Shown: positions 52,750 to 62,233, counted from the stretch's first letter. The stretch is 64,000 bases of DNA from a beta proteobacterium CB (GCA_000342265.1 CP004348.1:1116001-1180000); one strand, 5' to 3'. The notes: generated from the sequence alone by a model not told the origin. A program made the numbers and translations.

Positions 52750-55734
52750 TTAGGCAAATTTTTCGATTTGGCACATGGTGGTTTTGGTTTCTTGCATCAT
52801 CGTTACCTGATCGTAGCCATAGGTTGTTGCGGTATTTACCGCTTCACCTTGGACTACCGGGGCAGCGCCCTCTGGGTAATATTTACGCAAGTCGTTACCT
52901 TGCCACCAACCGGCAAAGTGGAATGGCACGAACGCAGTACCTTGGTCAACACGTGGAGTTACCAACGCACGAACCTTGATCTTGGCACCTGTTGGTGACT
53001 TAACCCAAACATAGTCCCAATTCTTAATGCCGCGAGCTTCAGCAGCTTTAGGATTGATCTCCACGAAGTTTTCTTGCTGCAACTCAGCCAACCATGGGTT
53101 GGAACGAGTTTCGTCTCCTCCACCTTCGTACTCAACCAAGCGACCAGAAGTCAGAATGATTGGGAACTTCTCGTAGAGCTTCTCATTCAAGTTTTTATCT
53201 TGAAGCGTTTTATAGAGAGTCGGCAAGCGCCAGAAATTCTTCTTGTCCGCAGATGTTGGGTACTTACGCATCATTGGCTCATTAGTACTGTAAAGCGCTT
53301 CACGGTGAGTTGGAATGGCATCTGGGAAGTTCCACACAACTGCACGAGCTTTGGCATTACCGAATGGATGGCAACCGTTTTTCATTACCACGCGTTGGAT
53401 ACCGCCAGACAAGTCAGTCTTCCAGTTCTTACCTTCAGCTAGCTTTTGCTCATCTTCAGTCAACTGATTCCACCAGCCGAGTTTTTTCACGAGTACGTGA
53501 TCAAACTCTGGATAGCCAGTAGTAATTGCTGAACCCTTAGAGTAGGAACCATCTTCAGCCAACAAATTCTTGCCGTCTTTTTCCACACCAAAGTTCGCGC
53601 GGAAGTTACCGCCACCTTCCATGACGCTCTTGCTAGTGTCATAGAGGTTTGGTGAACCTGGATGCTTAATCGCGGCAGTGCCGTAGCAAGGCCAAGGCAA
53701 GCCGTAGTAATCACCTGTTGTGTCGTAACCCGTTACTGGATCAACGCCACCACGTGACTTCAGGGTCTTAGGATCAAATACGCCAGCCATTCTCATGTGA
53801 GCTTTTAAGCGCTCAGGAGTTTGACCGGTGTAACCAATTGTCCAAACAGAGCGATTAATTTCGCGCAAGATGGATTCGATTTCAGGCTCTTTCCATTGCT
53901 TACCAGCAAATTTGGAATTAAGCATTTTGTAATTCTTTGAAAGCTCTTCACCGAAACCAAGGCGATCCGCAAAAGCTTGCATGATGACATGGTCAGGAAC
54001 AGACTCAAACAATGGGTCAATCACTTTTTCACGCCACTGTAATGAGCGGTTGGAAGCTGTGCATGAGCCTGTTGTCTCGAACTGAGTTGTAGCTGGCAGC
54101 AAGTAAACATTGCGATTCTTGTTCACTGCATCACCCTCTGCAGGAGGCATTGCCGCCATTGCAGCAGTGGCACTTGGATAAGGATCAACAACAACCAATA
54201 AGTCCAACTTGTCCATCGCGCGCTTCATATCGAGGCCGCGAGTTTGTGAGTTTGGTGCATGACCCCAGAAGAACAAACCTTTTACATTGGTTTGCTGATC
54301 GATCATGTCATTCTTCTCGAGGACCGCATCCACCCAACGAGAAACAGTAGTACCTGATTTCTCCATCATGTCAGGCGCATAGCGACCTTTGATCCACTCG
54401 TAGTCAACACCCCATACAGTTGCAAAGTGTTTCCATGAACCCGCTGCAAGACCATAGTAGCCAGGCAATGAATCTGGATTAGGACCAACGTCAGTTGCAC
54501 CTTGAACGTTATCGTGACCACGGAAAATGTTTGCACCACCACCGGACTTACCAATATTGCCCAAAGCCAATTGCAAGATGCAAGATGCGCGCACCATGGC
54601 ATTACCAATGGTGTGCTGTGTTTGGCCCATACACCAAACTAAAGTGCTTGGACGATTCTTCGCCATTGTTTCAGCAACTTTGTACATCTGCGCTTCTGGA
54701 ACGCCGCAAGCCTCTTCTACATTCTTAGGAGTCCACTTCTCCATCACCTCTTTGCGGATCTCGTCCATACCGTAGACACGGTCGTTGATGTATTTCTTAT
54801 CTTCCCAACCATTGTTGAAGATGTGATACAGAACACCGAACAAGAAAGGAATGTCAGTACCAGAACGAATGCGCACATACTGATCAGACTTCGCTGCAGT
54901 ACGGGTGTAGCGTGGGTCAACTACGATGACCTTGCAACCATTTTCTTTTGCATGCAACAAGCTCAACATAGACACTGGATGCGCTTCAGCAGCGTTAGAG
55001 CCAATGTACAAAGCCGCTTTGGCATTCATCATGTCGTTATAGCTATTGGTCATCGCACCATAGCCCCAGGTGTTTGCAACACCGGCAACTGTTGTGGAGT
55101 GACAAATACGTGCTTGATGGTCTGTGTTGTTGGTTCCGAAGAAAGAAACCCACTTACGCATTAAATAAGCTTGTTCGTTATTGTGCTTAGAAGAACCAAT
55201 AAAGAAGAGTGAATCCGGGCTGTATTTGCTACGCAAGTCTTTCATCTGCGCAGTGATTTCAGTTAAAGCCTGATCCCAAGAAATTCTTTGGTACTTACCA
55301 TCCACCAACTTCATTGGGTAGCGAAGACGGAAATCTCCATGTCCATGCTCGCGCAAAGATGCACCCTTAGCGCAATAAGCACCCAAGTTAATTGGGGAAT
55401 CAAATGCGGAGTCTTGACGAACCCAAACACCATTCTCAACAGTAGCGTCAGTTGCGCAGCCTACTGAACAGTGGGTACAAATTGTTCTCTTAACTTCAAT
55501 CTTGCCCTTGCCATCAAGCATCGCTTTGCTTTGTTCTGCTGAGGCCTTTTGAACCAGGGTCAATTGGCTAGCGGCAATACCAGCACCAACGCCAACACCT
55601 GAGCGTTTGAGGAAGGTACGACGATCCATCGTTGGCACCGCAGACTGAAGTCCACGTGAGAGGCTACCGATGAGGCGTGATGCAGGCGTGGCACGACTGC
55701 TTTGTGGGGTATTGGATTTACGAGTCAGACTCAT
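52750..55734 (-). CDS. Formate dehydrogenase alpha subunit (Mo/W-bisMGD)
   Basis: Catalytic subunit of 994 residues oxidising formate to CO2. A Tat signal with the twin Arg at 38-39 (DRRTFLKRSG) exports it. The [4Fe-4S] Cys are 86, 89, 93 and 121. The metal ligand is Cys211 (ARICHSTTVAG), with the conserved His next to it, so this is a cysteine, not selenocysteine, enzyme. The rest follows the molybdopterin oxidoreductase layout through PTGAKIKVRALVTPRV. Its metal may be tungsten, given tupABC and mop in the window (inference). Confidence 0.92.
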   Translation of the reverse strand: MSLTRKSNTPQSSRATPASRLIGSLSRGLQSAVPTMDRRTFLKRSGVGVGAGIAASQLTLVQKASAEQSKAMLDGKGKIEVKRTICTHCSVGCATDATVENGVWVRQDSAFDSPINLGAYCAKGASLREHGHGDFRLRYPMKLVDGKYQRISWDQALTEITAQMKDLRSKYSPDSLFFIGSSKHNNEQAYLMRKWVSFFGTNNTDHQARICHSTTVAGVANTWGYGAMTNSYNDMMNAKAALYIGSNAAEAHPVSMLSLLHAKENGCKVIVVDPRYTRTAAKSDQYVRIRSGTDIPFLFGVLYHIFNNGWEDKKYINDRVYGMDEIRKEVMEKWTPKNVEEACGVPEAQMYKVAETMAKNRPSTLVWCMGQTQHTIGNAMVRASCILQLALGNIGKSGGGANIFRGHDNVQGATDVGPNPDSLPGYYGLAAGSWKHFATVWGVDYEWIKGRYAPDMMEKSGTTVSRWVDAVLEKNDMIDQQTNVKGLFFWGHAPNSQTRGLDMKRAMDKLDLLVVVDPYPSATAAMAAMPPAEGDAVNKNRNVYLLPATTQFETTGSCTASNRSLQWREKVIDPLFESVPDHVIMQAFADRLGFGEELSKNYKMLNSKFAGKQWKEPEIESILREINRSVWTIGYTGQTPERLKAHMRMAGVFDPKTLKSRGGVDPVTGYDTTGDYYGLPWPCYGTAAIKHPGSPNLYDTSKSVMEGGGNFRANFGVEKDGKNLLAEDGSYSKGSAITTGYPEFDHVLVKKLGWWNQLTEDEQKLAEGKNWKTDLSGGIQRVVMKNGCHPFGNAKARAVVWNFPDAIPTHREALYSTNEPMMRKYPTSADKKNFWRLPTLYKTLQDKNLNEKLYEKFPIILTSGRLVEYEGGGDETRSNPWLAELQQENFVEINPKAAEARGIKNWDYVWVKSPTGAKIKVRALVTPRVDQGTAFVPFHFAGWWQGNDLRKYYPEGAAPVVQGEAVNTATTYGYDQVTMMQETKTTMCQIEKFA

Positions 55735-55796
55735 ATGTTGTCCCTGAGAAATATTTTTATTTAATTATTTGGAAACGACTTCATTAACAACTAGAT

Positions 55797-56018
55797 TTAA
55801 AGCATTGTGGTTTCGTAGTACTTACGAATGTGGGCGGACAGCTGATAACCGTCGTCTTTACCTTGAACGGTGCTACCAATTTCCTGAATCACAGCCTTAC
55901 CAATCGAGGTTTGCGAAGCAACAGCAACAGCACCAACAGTGGCACCCGCTCCGATAAAAAACTTTCTGCGTGAAGGCTTGTTTTCTTCGTTTACTGCAGT
56001 TGCGGATTTAGTAGTCAT
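55797..56018 (-). CDS. Formate dehydrogenase region Tat-target peptide
   Basis: Protein of about 73 residues with a twin-arginine motif PSRRKFFIGAGATVGAVAVA and a C-terminal DDGYQLSAHIRKYYETTML. It matches the TIGR02811 'formate dehydrogenase region TAT target' family. ATG 56018 has AGGAG six bases upstream; the ATG at 56021 is three bases away. First gene of the alpha/beta/gamma transcript. Confidence 0.85.
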   Translation of the reverse strand: MTTKSATAVNEENKPSRRKFFIGAGATVGAVAVASQTSIGKAVIQEIGSTVQGKDDGYQLSAHIRKYYETTML

Positions 56019-56074
56019 CATGTGCTCCTAGTTAGTGCAAATTTGATATAGGTCAAGTGTAATTGGTAATTGTA

Positions 56075-56087
56075 TTTTTTGCATATT
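56075..56087. promoter_or_regulatory. Shared regulatory motif upstream of formate dehydrogenase
   Basis: TTTTTTGCATATT here is identical to 3225-3237 in front of the tungstate-binding gene, and the match extends one base upstream to 14 bases. It starts 57 bases before the ATG of the Tat-target gene. It contains one half (CATATT) of the palindrome at 3232-3253. A half-site for the ModE-like regulator is the proposal. Confidence 0.45.
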
Positions 56088-56133
56088 AGGAATTTTTTTT
56101 CTTCTAGGGGTTTTCCTCTTGTGCAACGCAACA

Positions 56134-56778
56134 TTAAATCATGTCAAAACTCTGCCCTTCGATAGCCAGAAATTCCCTGGTTAAGGCAGCGACTGGATGG
56201 TAGAGATGCATGTCTGGAATGCCTTCTATTGCATCGCACAATTCATCGTACCAAGTACGAATATGGCTATTGAAAAAAGCACGTTGGTTTGTGAGATTGG
56301 AAATCTCAACATCATCCCCGGCGATGAGATATCTCATGACTTCACATAGCGCTGATAAATGATCCTCAGTCTCCGTGACCTCCTCGGCTGACTCCAGACC
56401 AAAAGTATCAAGGTCACGGCGGATATCAACCAAGGGCTTCTCGTTTAAATGGCCGGCCATATAAAACGAGCCATTCAAAATCACATTGGGACGACCCACG
56501 CTAATGAAATTGCGGTCAAATTCCTCATGCCAGGCTTTGGCAGGGTTATTTTTAGCAACCTCAACTACGCTATGCCAAACCTTAGCCAACGGAGCATCCT
56601 CGGCCTTCATCTCCTCTCTATCTGGAATGGAGGCTGCAATTTGATCCAATAATTCTTGATCGGGAGGCTGATGAAAGAATCTGGCAATCAAGCCATACAA
56701 GTCCGCTCTTGCCAAATCCTCTGGCAGTCCTACGTCACCAACCTCAGTAGAGGCGCCCCCTTTTATCTGCTCGCTCAT
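56134..56778 (-). CDS. TorD-like molecular chaperone of formate dehydrogenase
   Basis: Cytoplasmic chaperone of about 214 residues. ATG 56778 overlaps the upstream gene stop (ATGA). It is all-helical, with ARADLYGLIARFFHQPPDQE at the start and SFYMAGHLNEKPLVDIRRDL, EDHLSALCEVMRYLI later, a TorD/DmsD pattern. It should hold the alpha subunit or its Tat signal during cofactor insertion. Confidence 0.85.
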   Translation of the reverse strand: MSEQIKGGASTEVGDVGLPEDLARADLYGLIARFFHQPPDQELLDQIAASIPDREEMKAEDAPLAKVWHSVVEVAKNNPAKAWHEEFDRNFISVGRPNVILNGSFYMAGHLNEKPLVDIRRDLDTFGLESAEEVTETEDHLSALCEVMRYLIAGDDVEISNLTNQRAFFNSHIRTWYDELCDAIEGIPDMHLYHPVAALTREFLAIEGQSFDMI

Positions 56779-58865
56779 AACTCTTTCTTCACCATATCGA
56801 CCACACGACAATCACCGCACATCTTCAATCTATCGAGTGCCGCCCCAGCAAAGGCGCCATGCGCACCTAATTTCACCAACATCAAATCCACCATCTTCGC
56901 CGTTCCGAATACCTTGCCACAGCTAATACAATGAAAGGGTTTGGTTTCGTTAATCTCCACTTTTTGCTTGCGCTCTTCTACCGTCTGCAAACGAGGCGCC
57001 AAGGCCAAGGCTTGCTCCGGGCAAGTTTTGACGCAGATACCGCACTGAACGCACTGCTTTTCAATAAAGGAAAGCTTAGGTTCATCAAGATTGTCTAGCA
57101 GCGCGCCCTCAGGGCAGCTGCCCACACAAGACATACACAGCGTGCAGGCATCCTTATTGATATTGAGCCCGCCCAAGAAGGAGGATTTAGGAAGCGCAAC
57201 CCCGCCTGCGGGAAGCGGTGTTTTGGCTTGCTTTTGCAGGTGCTCCAAAACCATCTCGATGGTTTCGCGCTTTTGATTGCCCAGACCAAAACTAGCGGGC
57301 GAACAGATCGCTGGCAGAGCGCCACGCTGACGCAGCTTAGCCATTGCAGAAGATGCTGGCTGCAGGTCTTCCGCGGAGTCAAGCTGTATGAGTGAGAATC
57401 TGGCATCGAAGCCATACGCAGACAAAATCGCATTACCTAGCTCAGTTTGCGTCTCTAGTGCAGCTCGATACGCTGGGTCTTCATCGCCAGTAAGCAATAG
57501 AACCACTTGACCAAAACCATAGCTCAGTGCGCCAAGCCATAAATCCAAACCGGTGGAAGCAATGTGCTCTATTCCATAAGGCAATACAAAGGATGGCAAT
57601 GCCTCAAATTGCTTCGGTCTTAAGTGAGCTAAGCGTCCAAGAGAATCCAAAGCTTGAGTTCCAGCCTTGAGTGTATGCAACAGCAAAGCAGGCGCTTGTA
57701 CCTGTTTGATCTTGGCACTCTCAGTAGCAAATACATTGGCCAGGGTTTTAATTTCCTTACCCTGATGAGTCACGCTTGGATAGTTGTAGCGCATGGCGCC
57801 TGACGGACACACCGTTGAGCAAGCCCCACAACCCATACATAAATTGGGGTTAACTTCTACGGCGCCTTGTCCATTTTTGAACACAGAAGATATGGCGCCC
57901 GTAGAACATACATCGATACAAGCACTGCAGCCTACTTTACCGTTACGGCCATGAGCGCAAATCTTTTCGGTGTAGGCAAAATATTTGGGCTTTTCAAACT
58001 CACCAACCAAACCGAGTAATTGGTTTGCAACTAAGGACTGCTCGAATGGATCTTGACCAGGAGCAAAGTAACCTTGTGGAGTTTGACTCATACGCATCTG
58101 CGGGTCAGTGCGCAAATCCATAATCAAATCAAACTCGGAGCTACGCTGACGCTCTATACGATCAAAGTTAATCGCACCAATACCGGCGCACGCCGTAATA
58201 CAGGCGCGATGGGATTTGCATTTATCTAAATCAATCTGAAACGATTCGTCAATCGCACCCTCAGGACAAACCTCAACGCAAGCACCACAGCGAGTGCACA
58301 TCTCAGGATCAATCGGGTTTTGTAGATCCCACTCCACAGTGAAGTTACCGAGATAGCCATCGAGCTTGGTAAGACTTCCCGTGTAGATCGGAAAGTTTCT
58401 GGCGATTGGTAATGGGCTAGGCTTGGTGCATAAAACAGAGACATCAAGAGAGTCGCTCAGTTTTTCAGCCCAAGGCAAGGCTTGGTCCCCGGGCCCAACG
58501 ATCAGTAAGCGGCCTTGGCTTTCATAATTAACCACTGGAACAGGATCTGCTTCCGGCATATCGGCCAAGGCAAGCAACGCGGCAATTTTCGGGGTAGAAG
58601 TTTTAGCCTCTTGCGTCCAACCAGCTAGCTCACGAATATTGACGAAGCGCAATGGTGCTACCAGAGGCTTTTCGGATTGCTCGGCTAATTCGCCAAATAA
58701 AGCACGTTCTTGAGTGCATGCGATGACAATCGAGTCGCTACCATCAAATGCTTTGATAACTGCACCAACTTCCTGTCTACATAAGGAGGTGTGCATGGTG
58801 ACACCCAGGGCCTTTGAATCCAAAGGCATGGTTCCATTGCAATTACAGACTAATTTTTGACTCAT
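56775..58865 (-). CDS. Polyferredoxin-like 4Fe-4S protein of the formate dehydrogenase locus
   Basis: Cytoplasmic protein of 696 residues with no signal or TM segment. Cluster motifs: CTRCGACVEVCP, a following CKSHRACITAC variant, CSACIDVC, CMGCGACSTVCP, CTLCMSCVGSCP and CVQCGICVKTCP. Extra cysteines occur at both ends (CNCNG, CISCGKVFG, CGDC). An HdrA-like flavin-free middle region is present. Likely a relay or assembly protein. It overlaps the chaperone gene by ATGA and follows DUF3306. Confidence 0.85.
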   Translation of the reverse strand: MSQKLVCNCNGTMPLDSKALGVTMHTSLCRQEVGAVIKAFDGSDSIVIACTQERALFGELAEQSEKPLVAPLRFVNIRELAGWTQEAKTSTPKIAALLALADMPEADPVPVVNYESQGRLLIVGPGDQALPWAEKLSDSLDVSVLCTKPSPLPIARNFPIYTGSLTKLDGYLGNFTVEWDLQNPIDPEMCTRCGACVEVCPEGAIDESFQIDLDKCKSHRACITACAGIGAINFDRIERQRSSEFDLIMDLRTDPQMRMSQTPQGYFAPGQDPFEQSLVANQLLGLVGEFEKPKYFAYTEKICAHGRNGKVGCSACIDVCSTGAISSVFKNGQGAVEVNPNLCMGCGACSTVCPSGAMRYNYPSVTHQGKEIKTLANVFATESAKIKQVQAPALLLHTLKAGTQALDSLGRLAHLRPKQFEALPSFVLPYGIEHIASTGLDLWLGALSYGFGQVVLLLTGDEDPAYRAALETQTELGNAILSAYGFDARFSLIQLDSAEDLQPASSAMAKLRQRGALPAICSPASFGLGNQKRETIEMVLEHLQKQAKTPLPAGGVALPKSSFLGGLNINKDACTLCMSCVGSCPEGALLDNLDEPKLSFIEKQCVQCGICVKTCPEQALALAPRLQTVEERKQKVEINETKPFHCISCGKVFGTAKMVDLMLVKLGAHGAFAGAALDRLKMCGDCRVVDMVKKEL

Positions 58866-58875
58866 TCATTTCTTC

Positions 58876-59433
58876 TTAACTGGTTTTCTTATCCACAGGT
58901 AAAGGGTCTTCATTCCCCGCTTCCTGAACAGACGTTTGTGTGGATGTTAAATCAGTCTGAGGAGCTAGGGGTAAAGCCTGCTCTTTCAGCTCAGTGACCT
59001 CGTTATCAGGGGTTTGGATGCTTGGAGCCTTCTCATCATCTTTACGGAAAATATTCAGCATGTCCGACTGCACCATGCGCTTGAGCATTTCCAAAGGAAT
59101 AGGATCCGGCTTGGAGTAATCGTCGATATAGATGTCCAGACCATCCATGATGTTGAAATGTGGGTCTGAGAACATCTTCTTCATAGCTGCTTGCTGAACT
59201 GCAGGATCTACATCTGGCTTCATAAAGGCAGAGAAATCAGGGGCAAACCGGTCTATCTTCTCCACATCCTCAAGAGTGGCCGATGGAGGAGTGTCTTGAG
59301 CGTCGGTAATGGCGGTTTTTGCCTCTGCGCTAGAGGCTAATTCTTGCTTAAGCTGATCGGCTGTTTTTTTCTCAGGCTCGAGCTGCTCTCCAGACTTGAG
59401 ACGCGACCAACGATTCAGAAATCCGCCAGCCAT
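58876..59433 (-). CDS. DUF3306 protein
   Basis: Protein of 185 residues: GGFLNRWSRLKSGEQ at the start, KIDRFAPDFSAFMKPDVDPAVQQAAMKKMFSDPHFNIMDGLDIYIDDYS in the middle (read here as short motifs KIDRFAPDFSAF, HFNIMDGLDIYIDDY), and an acidic low-complexity tail. Family of unknown function confined to formate dehydrogenase loci. Overlaps DUF3305 by one base (TAATG). Confidence 0.85.
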   Translation of the reverse strand: MAGGFLNRWSRLKSGEQLEPEKKTADQLKQELASSAEAKTAITDAQDTPPSATLEDVEKIDRFAPDFSAFMKPDVDPAVQQAAMKKMFSDPHFNIMDGLDIYIDDYSKPDPIPLEMLKRMVQSDMLNIFRKDDEKAPSIQTPDNEVTELKEQALPLAPQTDLTSTQTSVQEAGNEDPLPVDKKTS

Positions 59434-59972
59434 TAATCTTCTACCCCACGGTTAGCACCTTTGAAGGATTCAGGGCGATGTCGCTTCTTAGGTTCGGGAC
59501 GGTAATGCTCGTTGACATACTCTTGCAGCCAAGACGCATGCTCTGAAGACAAGGGGATGTTATCAACCGATTCACCGCCATCTAATAAGCGCCCCGCTTC
59601 GTTGTAACTCACGCTGATGCGGTGAGGAACGGCAATAGTAGCCTCTGACTTGGCTAGCTCGATAGACTGTGCATCAACATAACGCTCGAGGTCTTCCTCT
59701 AGGCGCCACATCACAAACCAACAGGGTTGGGTTGCGGAAAGGTTGAGATAGTAGCCCTCTCCTTCGTCCGGGAAAAGATTAAGCTCGTACCCGGTAAATA
59801 ACCAAGACTCACCCTGATCATCGCGCCCTAGAAACTGCCCAACAATTTTTCCCTCATCGGCAGCTGCATGATTGAATTGCCCAAAATCTGGCAACACCTC
59901 CTGAGGCGCCCATCGATAGGAAATCCAGGGGTTATCAACGAACTGCTTGCGCATGAGAACTGCAAAACGCAT
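59433..59972 (-). CDS. DUF3305 protein
   Basis: Protein of 179 residues starting MRFAVLMRKQFVDNPWISYR with WLFTGYELNLFPDEGEGYYLN and CWFVMWRLEED. DUF3305 genes accompany DUF3306 and formate dehydrogenase subunits and presumably act in maturation. The start is six bases after the ApbC/Mrp stop, so ApbC may head this transcript. Confidence 0.85.
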   Translation of the reverse strand: MRFAVLMRKQFVDNPWISYRWAPQEVLPDFGQFNHAAADEGKIVGQFLGRDDQGESWLFTGYELNLFPDEGEGYYLNLSATQPCWFVMWRLEEDLERYVDAQSIELAKSEATIAVPHRISVSYNEAGRLLDGGESVDNIPLSSEHASWLQEYVNEHYRPEPKKRHRPESFKGANRGVED

Positions 59973-59978
59973 AAGGCC

Positions 59979-61067
59979 TCAGGTGTTCTGAACCACAATG
60001 TTGGGAAATTTACTGCTCATATCTTTTGAAAGCGCTGCCACTTTAATGGCGACTTGTCTTGCAATCGTCTTGTAGATTGCACTGATGGCACCATCAGGAT
60101 CAGCTACTACTGTTGGGCGCCCTGCATCAGCTTGTTCACGAATAGATAAATTTAAGGGCAGTGAGCCCAAAAAGTCTGCGCCATATTCTTGACACATCTT
60201 CTGGCCACCGCCCGTACCAAATACATGCTCCTCATGGCCGCAGCTTGGGCAAACATAGGTGCTCATATTTTCAATAATGCCCACAATCGGAACGCCAACC
60301 TTCTCAAACATCTTGAGACCCTTGCGTGCATCAAGCAATGCAATATCTTGAGGGGTAGTCACAATGACTGCACCAGTAACAGGCACCTTTTGAGCAAGTG
60401 TTAACTGAATATCACCAGTACCCGGCGGCATATCCACAATCAGGTAATCCAGATCGCGCCAGCGAGTCTGACGAAGCAGCTGCTCTAGAGCAGAGGTCAC
60501 CATTGGGCCACGCCACACCATCGGTGCATCATCATCTATTAGAAAACCAATTGAGCTTGCTTGAAGGCCATGACCTTCCATTGGCTCCATCGTATTCTCT
60601 TCAATGGACTCGGGTCTACCTGTAATGCCTAGCATCATCGGTTGACTTGGGCCGTAAATATCTGCATCCAACATGCCTACTTGAGCGCCTTCCGCAGCCA
60701 AAGCTAAAGCGAGATTCACTGCGGTGGTTGACTTTCCAACTCCACCCTTGCCACTAGCTACAGCAATAATATTTTTTACATTTGGTAATAATTTGACTCC
60801 GCGTTGAACCGAGTGCGCAACGATTTGGCTGCTGACATTCACGCTGACGTTTTTCACTTCAGGCAATTCACGGAGCACAGCAATCACCGATTTACGAGTG
60901 GCGTCAAACTGACTTTTCGCTGGATATCCTAGAACGATGTCAAGAGAGATATCCCCACCATCTACACGTAGGTTTTTAACGCTCTTTGCCGACACAAAAT
61001 CTATTTTCGTATTTGGGTCAAGCAAACCTTTTAATGCTGTTTGCACAGCCTCTACCGTAAGCGCCAC
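59979..61067 (-). CDS. apbC: Iron-sulfur cluster carrier ApbC/Mrp
   Basis: P-loop ATPase of 362 residues. N-terminal DUF59/MIP18 domain (residues 1-90), Walker A GKGGVGKST near residue 107, MLDADIYGPSQPMMLG, VDMPPGTGD, and the CPSCG pair near residue 275 that holds the bridging [4Fe-4S]. It hands Fe-S clusters to apo-proteins. It lies directly upstream of the cluster-rich formate dehydrogenase genes, a sensible pairing. Confidence 0.92.
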   Translation of the reverse strand: MALTVEAVQTALKGLLDPNTKIDFVSAKSVKNLRVDGGDISLDIVLGYPAKSQFDATRKSVIAVLRELPEVKNVSVNVSSQIVAHSVQRGVKLLPNVKNIIAVASGKGGVGKSTTAVNLALALAAEGAQVGMLDADIYGPSQPMMLGITGRPESIEENTMEPMEGHGLQASSIGFLIDDDAPMVWRGPMVTSALEQLLRQTRWRDLDYLIVDMPPGTGDIQLTLAQKVPVTGAVIVTTPQDIALLDARKGLKMFEKVGVPIVGIIENMSTYVCPSCGHEEHVFGTGGGQKMCQEYGADFLGSLPLNLSIREQADAGRPTVVADPDGAISAIYKTIARQVAIKVAALSKDMSSKFPNIVVQNT

Positions 61068-61101
61068 CGACTTCTCCTAAGATAAACAATCCCGCAAGGG
61101 A

Positions 61102-61124
61102 ATCTCAATAAGGCCTATTGAGAT
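61102..61124. promoter_or_regulatory. Inverted repeat upstream of ApbC
   Basis: ATCTCAATA-AGGCC-TATTGAGAT, nine-base perfect arms, starting 35 bases upstream of the ApbC ATG. There is no T-tract. It may be an operator or a 5' leader structure. Confidence 0.45.
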
Positions 61125-61175
61125 ATATTACAAATAATGGAATAGTGGGTAGATTAACCGCACATGCAAAAAATT

Positions 61176-61203
61176 GCTTAAAACGAGATCGGCAGACCTC
61201 GTT
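61176..61203 (-). terminator. Terminator of the pit operon
   Basis: On the minus strand AACGAGGTC-TGCC-GATCTCGTT (one G-U pair) followed by TTAAGCAATTTTTT, just past the pit stop. Confidence 0.65.
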
Positions 61204-61211
61204 GAATTGAC

Positions 61212-62222
61212 TTAAAAAATGAGAAGGCTCATGTAGTAAACCGCCATAGACATCAAGGCAGTGGCTGGAATCGTGAAGATCCATGCCCAAACGATATTGC
61301 CAGCGACACCCCAGCGGACTGCACTAGCACGTTGAGTCGAGCCAACGCCAACAATAGCCCCAGTAATTGTGTGGGTAGTAGAGACTGGAACGCCGAGCGC
61401 AGTTGCCAGGAATAAAGTGATCGCTCCACCCGTCTCAGCACAGAAGCCACCTACAGGTTTGAGCTTGGTGAGTTTCTGACCCATCGTTTTGACGATGCGC
61501 CAACCACCAAACATCGTACCCATCGCAATGGCAATGTAGCAAGAAATAATCGTCCAGGTAGGCGGCATGCTCGCACCTGCTTCAGCGTAACCGGTAATGA
61601 TCAGTAAAAGCCAAATAATACCGATGGTCTTCTGGGCATCATTACCCCCGTGACCAAGGCTGTATGCGCCAGCCGAAACCAACTGCAAGCGCCTAAACCA
61701 ACGATCCGTTTTGGACAGGTTGGCGTTGCGACAAACCCAAGCCACCAGCAACATCATCAGGGAGCCTAGCAAGAATCCCACCATTGGCGAAATAAGGATG
61801 AAAGATACTGTCTTGATAATGCCTGACCAGACCAATCCATCCATGCCAGCCTTAGGCAAGGCAGCGCCAACCAGGCCACCAATCAAAGCATGGGAAGAGC
61901 TCGAGGGAATGCCGTAGTACCACGTAACTACGTTCCAAATAATCGCACCGACCAATGCTCCAAAGATCACATGTAAATCTACGACCGCAGGAAGCACAAT
62001 CCCCTTGCCAACGGTAGCAGCAACGCTGAGATGAAAAATGAAAATAGCCAAGAAGTTAAAGAAGGCGGCAAACACTACTGCCTGCTGAGGCTTGAGCACT
62101 CCAGTGGATACAACAGTGGCAATGGAGTTGGCAGCGTCATGAAATCCATTCATGAAATCGAATGCCAAAGCCAGCACTACCAAGAGCGCTACCACCCAAA
62201 ATGCGACTTCTATTGAGGCCAA
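61212..62222 (-). CDS. Low-affinity inorganic phosphate transporter (Pit)
   Basis: PHO-4 family membrane carrier of 336 residues, ten or so TM segments. The duplicated signature appears as GFHDAANSIATVVSTG near residue 27 and SLGHGGNDAQKTIGIIW mid-protein, plus GVPVSTTHTITGAIVGVG near residue 277. It takes up phosphate, often as a metal complex, with protons. Co-transcribed with the upstream DUF47 gene, 11 bases away. Confidence 0.92.
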   Translation of the reverse strand: MASIEVAFWVVALLVVLALAFDFMNGFHDAANSIATVVSTGVLKPQQAVVFAAFFNFLAIFIFHLSVAATVGKGIVLPAVVDLHVIFGALVGAIIWNVVTWYYGIPSSSSHALIGGLVGAALPKAGMDGLVWSGIIKTVSFILISPMVGFLLGSLMMLLVAWVCRNANLSKTDRWFRRLQLVSAGAYSLGHGGNDAQKTIGIIWLLLIITGYAEAGASMPPTWTIISCYIAIAMGTMFGGWRIVKTMGQKLTKLKPVGGFCAETGGAITLFLATALGVPVSTTHTITGAIVGVGSTQRASAVRWGVAGNIVWAWIFTIPATALMSMAVYYMSLLIF

Positions 62223-62233
62223 CTTATTTAACC

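Noticed and set aside
53074..53442. Open frames antisense to the formate dehydrogenase alpha gene
   Set aside because: Codon-bias shadows of a strongly conserved gene with no start signals.
52750..55734. Selenocysteine formate dehydrogenase
   Set aside because: The metal-ligand position is an ordinary cysteine codon (Cys211); the frame has no internal TGA.
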